NCBI GenBank assembly: GCA_023132365.1 | Contig: JAGLYJ010000009.1 | Location: 1-29,190, forward strand | Source: Mycoplasmatota bacterium | GTDB taxonomy: Bacteria; Bacillota_I; Bacilli_A; Izemoplasmatales; Hujiaoplasmataceae | Length of the DNA: 29,190 bases | Direction: 5' to 3' | Part shown: piece by piece, positions 24,181 through 29,190 of the stretch | Layout: every line of letters starts with the position of its first letter | Numbering within the stretch: position 1 is the first letter of the stretch | Notes under the pieces: generated by a model | The model's database searches: none | What the model was told of the DNA's origin: nothing | Seen by the model: only the letters and a program-made list of their open reading frames with translations | Made by a program: the position numbers and the translations under genes

Positions 24181-24390
24181 AAAGTGGACCCTATGTTAAG
24201 GACATATAAAAAAAAGTATTAAATGAAATTTTTAGAGATTATTGAAACTATAGATCAGTTAGAATTTATTAGAAGTATTGGAGCACATTATTATCAAGGT
24301 TACTTACACAGCAAGCCTATGAGTTATAAGGCATTGGTTAAACATTTGCAGGAAGGATTTAAATTTTTTTACAAAGAGTTAGATACATAG
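24181..24390 (+). pseudogene. remnant of an EAL-domain (c-di-GMP phosphodiesterase) gene
   Basis: From 24223 a 55-codon frame reads FLEIIETIDQLEFIRSIG, then AHYYQGYLHSKPMSYKALVKHL. This matches the last part of EAL domains, where AEGVETEEQLEFLRELG is followed by QGYLFSKPM. The AEG has become LEI, but the two conserved glutamates, the ET and the QGY...SKP block remain. The frame continues upstream from 24181 as KVDPMLRTY, reminiscent of the KxD strand of EAL, then meets a TAA at 24220-24222; the middle of the domain is missing. No Shine-Dalgarno precedes the ATG at 24223. It is most likely the decayed tail of an EAL protein, lying one base after the GGDEF/HD-GYP gene, and still followed by a good terminator. 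Confidence 0.75.
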
Positions 24391-24408
24391 TATTTAACTC
24401 TTTTTTTT
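24374..24408 (+). terminator. terminator after the EAL remnant
   Basis: Stem AAGAGTTA / TAACTCTT extended by GATA / TATT, loop CATAG, and eight T. It includes the remnant's stop codon and probably ends the GGDEF/HD-GYP transcript. Confidence 0.88.
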
Positions 24409-24451
24409 GTAGATTTTGCTAGAAATATATCAAATCAAATTAGGGATTATG

Positions 24452-24460
24452 TGTTATAAT
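24452..24460 (+). promoter_or_regulatory. extended -10 promoter of the zinc-ribbon gene
   Basis: TGTTATAAT, a perfect extended -10, lies 19 bases before the start codon, leaving a very short leader with the AGGAG site. No clear -35. Confidence 0.7.
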
Positions 24461-24479
24461 TATATTAGGAGTTGATAGG

Positions 24480-24866
24480 ATGAATAAAGGAAAAATTGGA
24501 GTGCCAGTAGGCATAATAGCTTTTATTGTTGCAATGACTTTTATATTTGTAGATTCTGAAAGTATTAGCTTTTCAAGGTTTACTCCATTTATATATATTA
24601 TTTTGTTTTCGGTTTTTATTCCACTTTTAAAGAAAAAGGGAAATGAGGACAATAATAGAAGAGAAACAAAAAGTTCAAATAACAGTTATAATAGTTCTTT
24701 TACTAATCAAATTCATTGTCATAAATGTAAAACCCTTATTGATAACTCATGTAAATATTGCCCTGAATGTGGAGCTTCTCAGCGAAATACGATAATTTGT
24801 CAATATTGTGGACATGAAAACACAAAATCAAATGCATTATGTGAGAAGTGTAACGGATTCTTATAA
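24480..24866 (+). CDS. membrane protein with double zinc ribbon
   Basis: A 128-residue protein. Two hydrophobic helices (about 6-24 and 33-49) form the N-terminus. A polar linker rich in Asn and Ser (about 52-76) leads to two zinc-ribbon modules made of four CxxC-type knuckles: CHKC with CPEC, then CQYC with CEKC. This is the double zinc ribbon arrangement common in small Firmicute membrane proteins. It probably binds two zinc ions as a structural or protein-binding unit on the cytoplasmic side; the role is unknown. AGGAG before the ATG is a clear ribosome binding site. It is a single-gene unit with its own promoter and terminator. Confidence 0.85.
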   Translation: MNKGKIGVPVGIIAFIVAMTFIFVDSESISFSRFTPFIYIILFSVFIPLLKKKGNEDNNRRETKSSNNSYNSSFTNQIHCHKCKTLIDNSCKYCPECGASQRNTIICQYCGHENTKSNALCEKCNGFL

Positions 24867-24874
24867 TATATAAT

Positions 24875-24897
24875 GTCGACTTTTGAGTCGACTTTTT
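24875..24897 (+). terminator. terminator after the zinc-ribbon gene
   Basis: A 7-bp stem GTCGACT / AGTCGAC with loop TTTG and five T. Confidence 0.87.
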
Positions 24898-24950
24898 AAA
24901 ATACATTTTTTAGTATTTTCAGGACCAATAATACTACTTAGGAGAAAATC

Positions 24951-26159
24951 ATGATTAGTACAGAAAAAAAAGCATATAAAAGAAATATTATATTGGATTA
25001 TATTCATACTTTTTTTAGAAATACAAATTTTACTCATGGAATCTGGGTTGCCTACTTATTGGTAAGAGGCTTCGATTTGTTAGATGTCGGTGTTTTTGAG
25101 ACAGTATTTCATATATCAAGTTTAACCATGGAAGTTCCTACTGGCGTCATTGGTGATCTTTTTGGTAGAAAAACTAGTAGAGCATTAGGGATTCTAACCT
25201 ATTTTATTTATATTGCAATAATGTTATTGTCAATGAATTATTTTTTAATTATTATTGGATTCATTTTCTGTGGAATATCTTATACTTTTGAGTCAGGTAG
25301 TGGAGATGCATTGGTATATGATAGTTTGAAAGAAATAGGCGAAGAAGATTCCTTTATGAAAGTTAACGGTATAAGAGAAGTTATCTATCAAGTGTCTGCA
25401 GTATTGGTTTTAGCTTTAACTGGACTTTTACTTGAAGGAAAACACAATATTGATTTTTTATTAACTGCAATTATGTTCTTGTTAGCTTTGGTTTCTATAT
25501 TAATGATGAAAGAGACTCATATTCCTCATGAAACAAAAGGATTAAGTTTTAAACAAAGAGTTAATGAACATTTTGTTAAAACCTGGAAAGTAGTAGCTTC
25601 TAATAAAAGATTGATGTTGTTGATTGTTATTGGAGCCTTATTATTCGCCCCTGTAACAAGTTTATTTATTTACGCTCAGGATTTTTTCCAGTATAATGGT
25701 TTCTCTGAAAGATGGATGTTATGGTTCTTAGCTGGTCATTCATTGACGGCTGCTATTGGTGGGTTTTTAGCTAGTAGGATTGAGAAAAAAGTAGGAGAGA
25801 AAAAACTATTATATATTCTTCCAATTGTCTTAGCTATGTGTTTTTGGGCAACCCTTATTCCGACTTATGGATTTATTGGATTCATAATAATTGGTTTTAT
25901 AGATAGTTTATTCTTTGTAGTAATATTTGATTATATTAATAGGCTGATACCATCCGAAACCAGAGCTAGTGTTTTAAGCTTTTTTGGAATGTGTTTTAGC
26001 TTTGTAATGATTTTAACATTTCCTATCATGGGAATAATTGGAGATTCTACTAGTATTTGGTGGGCATTTCTATTTATCGCAGTAGTTATTTCTTGTGTTG
26101 TTTTAATTTTGTTATATATATTAAAAAATAACCATCTAGAGAAAAGTGAAAATGATTAA
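24951..26159 (+). CDS. MFS transporter
   Basis: 402 residues with about 12 membrane helices, major facilitator superfamily. The loop between helices 2 and 3 reads GVIGDLFGRKTSRALG, a clear motif A (GxxxDxxGRK). MEVPTG before it and the sequence GISYTFESGSGDALVYDSL later are typical of a group of small Firmicute exporters annotated as drug or sugar transporters. The middle loop (about 185-210, HIPHETKGLSFKQRVNEHF) separates the two halves. The substrate is unknown; export of small hydrophobic compounds is likely. TAGGAGA precedes the ATG at good spacing. I see no convincing promoter in the 50 bases after the upstream terminator. Confidence 0.9.
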   Translation: MISTEKKAYKRNIILDYIHTFFRNTNFTHGIWVAYLLVRGFDLLDVGVFETVFHISSLTMEVPTGVIGDLFGRKTSRALGILTYFIYIAIMLLSMNYFLIIIGFIFCGISYTFESGSGDALVYDSLKEIGEEDSFMKVNGIREVIYQVSAVLVLALTGLLLEGKHNIDFLLTAIMFLLALVSILMMKETHIPHETKGLSFKQRVNEHFVKTWKVVASNKRLMLLIVIGALLFAPVTSLFIYAQDFFQYNGFSERWMLWFLAGHSLTAAIGGFLASRIEKKVGEKKLLYILPIVLAMCFWATLIPTYGFIGFIIIGFIDSLFFVVIFDYINRLIPSETRASVLSFFGMCFSFVMILTFPIMGIIGDSTSIWWAFLFIAVVISCVVLILLYILKNNHLEKSEND

Positions 26160-26198
26160 GAGAATGAGTATGATTATTCTGATCTTATAATCTTTTTT

Positions 26199-26232
26199 AA
26201 GGAACACTTTCATTTGGTGAGTCCTTTTTTTA
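26199..26232 (+). terminator. terminator after the MFS gene
   Basis: AAGGA-A-CAC pairs with GTG-AG-TCCTT, giving a stem with a small internal loop and an eight-base loop, followed by a long T run. Confidence 0.75.
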
Positions 26233-26258
26233 TTTAATAGGAAATTATTTGATATTTT

Positions 26259-26267
26259 TGATATAAT
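26259..26267 (+). promoter_or_regulatory. extended -10 promoter of the two flavoprotein genes
   Basis: TGATATAAT is a perfect extended -10 lying 47 bases before the TTG start. No good -35. Confidence 0.62.
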
Positions 26268-26314
26268 ATTTATGAAAAGAAATTTGATAAATATATAAAT
26301 TACGGGAGATTATT

Positions 26315-27532
26315 TTGAAATTAAATAATATTATTATTGTTGGTGGTGGAGCTAGTGGTATATTAGCAGCTATTGTTGCTAGAAGAAATGGCGCTAACGT
26401 AACCATCTTAGAAAGAAATTCAAGAATTGGGAAAAAGATATTAGTAACTGGTAATGGAAGATGTAATTATACAAATTCTTTGACTAATGTTACTGATTAC
26501 AATAATCAAGAATTTGTAGCTTATGGGTTAGGTGTTTTTAATCCAGAAAGAACTATGTCATTTTTTAGTCAATTAGGAATAGTACCAAAAATTGAAAATG
26601 AAGGAAAAACTTATCCTTTAAGCGAACAAGCTTCAAGTATGATAGATGTTTTTCTTTATGAATTAAAACATTTAGGAGTGAACATTATTACTGATGCACT
26701 TGTAAATAACATTATCAAGCGAAATCAAAGGTTTACTGTCTTTTTAGCAGATGGAAGTAGATACGACGCTGATAAAGTAATAATTGCTACAGGCGGTAAA
26801 GCAATGCCTAAAACCGGTAGTGATGGAGTAGGTTATGAATTAGCAAGCAAGTTAGGTCATAAGGTTGTGCCAATATTTCCAGCATTAGTTAAACTAAAAC
26901 TTGAATGTCCTTATTTAAAACATTTAGAAGGTATTAAAATGCCCGCTAAAGTTGAATTAATTCACAAGAATCAAGTAATCCAAAAAGAAGAGGGAGATAT
27001 ATTGTTTGGTAACTATGGTATTAGTGGTCCAACTATTCTTCAGATAAGTAGAAAAGCAATGGATTTATATCATAAAAACCAAAAAGTATATATTAAAATA
27101 ATCTTAGTCTCATCTTTAACTAAAATAGAAGTCAAAAAACGATTTATGAATGCAAAAGAAAAACCAGTAGATTTTAGTCTTATTGGTTTGATTAATAAAA
27201 GATATGTTTCAGCTATCTTAAAAGAAGCAAAAATATTTAAACAAAACACTCTTGTAAAAGATTTGAGTGATAATCAACTAAATGCATTGATTGATTTATT
27301 GTTTGATTGGCGTTTTTTAGTTAAAGGTAGTAAATCATTTAATGACGCACAAGTAACTGCTGGTGGTGTATCTTTAGAGGAGATAAACCCTGAGACTATG
27401 GAATCATTAAAAGTAAGTGGATTATATTTTACTGGAGAAGTTATGGATGTTGATGGTAGGTGTGGGGGCTATAATTTACAATGGGCATGGTCAAGCGGCT
27501 ATCTTGCAGGATTAAATTCAAGTAAAGGATAG
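26315..27532 (+). CDS. HI0933-family NAD(P)/FAD-dependent oxidoreductase
   Basis: A flavoprotein of 405 residues. The N-terminus IIIVGGGASGILAA is the FAD-binding GxGxxG fold, followed by ERNSRIGKKILVTGNGRCNYTN, the family hallmark. ATGGKAMPKTGSDGVGYELA is the second FAD contact. The C-terminus has VTAGGVSLEEI and TGEVMDVDGRCGGYNLQWAWSSG, the other hallmark. Relatives include Bacillus YtfP and the BaiN group; the reaction of most members is unknown. The start is TTG at 26315, preceded by GGGAG at suitable distance; no ATG gives a full FAD fold. The next gene begins ten bases after the stop, so the two are co-transcribed. Confidence 0.92.
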   Translation: MKLNNIIIVGGGASGILAAIVARRNGANVTILERNSRIGKKILVTGNGRCNYTNSLTNVTDYNNQEFVAYGLGVFNPERTMSFFSQLGIVPKIENEGKTYPLSEQASSMIDVFLYELKHLGVNIITDALVNNIIKRNQRFTVFLADGSRYDADKVIIATGGKAMPKTGSDGVGYELASKLGHKVVPIFPALVKLKLECPYLKHLEGIKMPAKVELIHKNQVIQKEEGDILFGNYGISGPTILQISRKAMDLYHKNQKVYIKIILVSSLTKIEVKKRFMNAKEKPVDFSLIGLINKRYVSAILKEAKIFKQNTLVKDLSDNQLNALIDLLFDWRFLVKGSKSFNDAQVTAGGVSLEEINPETMESLKVSGLYFTGEVMDVDGRCGGYNLQWAWSSGYLAGLNSSKG

Positions 27533-27542
27533 TGAAATCTAA

Positions 27543-29147
27543 ATGATAAGAATTACTAATCTTAAACTTAATCTAGATGATGCAATTGATTATGCATCTG
27601 AACTGGCTAATTTGCGAAAATTAGTTTGTTTAAAGTATAGGATTAAATCTAATAATTTACTGTTACTTAAAATATATAGAAAAGCGATAGACGCTAGAAG
27701 AAAAAGCAATGTTCATTTTGTTTATACAGTAGATGCCGAAATTTGTGATGAAGAATTATTTCTTAATAAGAATATAAAAAACATTGCAAAAGCACCTGAC
27801 TTAGAATATAAAAAAATTAAAAAAGGAAATAAAGATATCTTTAGTCAACCGGTTATAGTTGGCTTTGGTCCAAGTGGATTATTTGCGGCACTTCTTTTAT
27901 CCAGAAGAGGATATTCTCCAATTATTTTAGAAAGAGGTTTGGATGTTTCAAAAAGAACCAAAGAATGGAATGATTTTTTAGAAAATCGTACGTTTAAAGA
28001 TCACGCTTCAATTCTTTTTGGAGAAGGAGGCGCAGGAACTTTTTCTGATGGAAAGCTTACAACTTTGATTAGTGATGTAAGATGCCGTTTTGTGTTAGAA
28101 GAATTTGTGAAAGCGGGAGCACATCCTGAAATAATGCATGTAAATAGACCGCATATAGGAACAGACGTATTAAAAAAAGTAATCAAAAATATTAGAGATG
28201 AAATTATTAAAAATGGTGGAATAGTTAAGTTTAACTCTAAAGTAACTGATTTTATTATTCAAGATAATAAGATTAAAGGATTAATAGTTAACGATACTGA
28301 AAAAATATCTACAGAAGTTTGTTTGCTTGGAATCGGACATAGTGCAAGAGATACTTTTAAAAAACTTCTAGAAAAACAAGTTAAGATTGAACCGAAAGCT
28401 TTTAGTATTGGTCTAAGAATTGAGCATAATCAAGAAATGATTAATAAGTCTCAATATGGCGATTTTTATAATCATGTGGCTTTAGGAGCGGCTGATTATA
28501 AGCTTAGTTATCATTCTGATAATGATCGATCGGCTTATACATTTTGTATGTGTCCAGGTGGATTTGTAGTTAATGCATCAAGTCAACCAGGTACAGTAGT
28601 AACAAATGGAATGAGTTTTTCTAAAAGAGATGGAGATAATGCAAACAGTGCGCTTTTAGTAAATGTTGCCCCCAAGGATTTTGAATCTAAACATCCTTTA
28701 GCGGGAGTAGAATATCAATATAATATCGAGAAAATAGCTTACAATTTAACTAAGAATAATTATGATATACCAGTTCAATTAGTTGGTGATTTTCTAGAAG
28801 ATAAACCTACTACTAAAATTGGAAGCATAGTTCCTACATATAAACCAGGTTATGAATTTGTAGAGCTAAAAAAAATACTACCAAAATATGTAACACAGAC
28901 TCTAAAAGAGGCTATTGTATATTTTGATAGAAAGATTAAGGGTTTTGCTTCTAAAGATGCAGTACTTTCTGGACCCGAAACAAGATCTTCTTCACCAATA
29001 AGAATAGTAAGAGACGATTCATATCAATCAAATATTATTGGGTTATATCCAATGGGTGAAGGCGCAGGTTACGCAGGGGGTATTATGTCTTCAGCTGTAG
29101 ATGGAATTAAAACCGCAGAAAAAATAATTGAAGAATTTATTTTTTAA
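27543..29147 (+). CDS. uncharacterised FAD-dependent dehydrogenase (COG2509 type)
   Basis: A 534-residue flavoprotein. An N-terminal domain of about 95 residues (MIRITNLKLNLDDAIDYASE...) precedes the FAD fold PVIVGFGPSGLFAALLLSRRG. Hallmarks are FGEGGAGTFSDGKLTTLIS, MHVNRPHIGTDVL, LGIGHSARDTF, FSIGLRIEH, FCMCPGGFVVNASSQPG, GPETRSSSPIRIVRD and the C-terminal YPMGEGAGYAGGIMSSAVDGI. These define a widespread family with no known substrate. The ATG follows AAGGATAG at ten bases, part of which overlaps the end of the upstream flavoprotein gene, so translation is probably coupled. The gene is complete within the window and is followed by a terminator. Confidence 0.92.
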   Translation: MIRITNLKLNLDDAIDYASELANLRKLVCLKYRIKSNNLLLLKIYRKAIDARRKSNVHFVYTVDAEICDEELFLNKNIKNIAKAPDLEYKKIKKGNKDIFSQPVIVGFGPSGLFAALLLSRRGYSPIILERGLDVSKRTKEWNDFLENRTFKDHASILFGEGGAGTFSDGKLTTLISDVRCRFVLEEFVKAGAHPEIMHVNRPHIGTDVLKKVIKNIRDEIIKNGGIVKFNSKVTDFIIQDNKIKGLIVNDTEKISTEVCLLGIGHSARDTFKKLLEKQVKIEPKAFSIGLRIEHNQEMINKSQYGDFYNHVALGAADYKLSYHSDNDRSAYTFCMCPGGFVVNASSQPGTVVTNGMSFSKRDGDNANSALLVNVAPKDFESKHPLAGVEYQYNIEKIAYNLTKNNYDIPVQLVGDFLEDKPTTKIGSIVPTYKPGYEFVELKKILPKYVTQTLKEAIVYFDRKIKGFASKDAVLSGPETRSSSPIRIVRDDSYQSNIIGLYPMGEGAGYAGGIMSSAVDGIKTAEKIIEEFIF

Positions 29148-29150
29148 ATA

Positions 29151-29187
29151 AAAAAGTCCAAATGTATTCAATACATAAGGACTTTTT
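29151..29187 (+). terminator. terminator after the flavoprotein unit
   Basis: A 9-bp outer stem AAAAAGTCC / GGACTTTTT with an inner ATGTATT / AATACAT, followed by T-rich sequence at the window edge. Confidence 0.88.
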
Positions 29188-29190
29188 CTT

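Noticed and set aside
24223..24390. Functional 55-residue small protein
   Set aside because: No Shine-Dalgarno, an in-frame stop immediately before it, and clear similarity to only the tail of an EAL domain favour a pseudogene.
1..29190. Use of TGA as tryptophan (Mycoplasma code)
   Set aside because: Genes end in TGA at the expected family lengths and tryptophans are encoded by TGG.
1..29190. CRISPR arrays, tRNA or rRNA genes, insertion sequences, phage genes
   Set aside because: No regularly spaced repeats, cloverleaf sequences, transposase or phage-like genes were seen on either strand.

Overview
The window is ordinary-looking chromosome from a very AT-rich, low-GC Gram-positive bacterium. 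Several genes end in TGA (761-1408, 9094-10944, 13931-15334) and tryptophan is TGG, so the standard genetic code is used. That excludes Mycoplasma/Spiroplasma-type code 4. Strong Shine-Dalgarno sites, many extended -10 promoters, a lipobox protein and a c-di-GMP signalling protein fit the Acholeplasma / Izemoplasma / Haloplasma side of the Firmicutes. This placement is inference; no rRNA or tRNA is present to test it.

Layout. 1-1727: the 3' end of a GH65 disaccharide phosphorylase, beta-phosphoglucomutase and a small LiaF-like membrane protein, all overlapping (alpha-linked disaccharide use). 1813-3293: pyruvate kinase alone. 3296-4093: a PAP2/Aur1-like membrane protein on the minus strand. 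4142-5343: a stand-alone E2-like acyltransferase and a small membrane protein. 5357-12838: a YdiF-like ABC-F protein, arginyl-tRNA synthetase behind a palindrome-rich promoter, and a heterodimeric ABC exporter. 12864-15798: an alpha/beta hydrolase with a displaced nucleophile serine, an amidohydrolase lacking its usual N-terminus, and MscL. 15945-17866: two minus-strand genes, a rhodanese lipoprotein and a MATE exporter. 17971-21533: a divergent TypA/BipA GTPase, a YxjI-like LURP-one protein and an internally duplicated membrane protein of unknown function. 21568-24408: a dCache-PAS-GGDEF-HD-GYP protein followed by the decayed end of an EAL-domain gene. 24452-29187: a double zinc-ribbon membrane protein, an MFS transporter and two FAD-dependent oxidoreductases.

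The genes form short transcription units, mostly closed by clear rho-independent terminators; I list 15. I see no mobile element, prophage, CRISPR array, restriction system or RNA gene, and no convincing new multi-gene system. The items most worth a second look are the internally duplicated membrane protein (20568-21533), the EAL remnant (24181-24390), the palindromes at the argS promoter (7289-7335), the inverted repeat across the start of the ABC exporter gene (9067-9098), and several enzymes with altered key residues.
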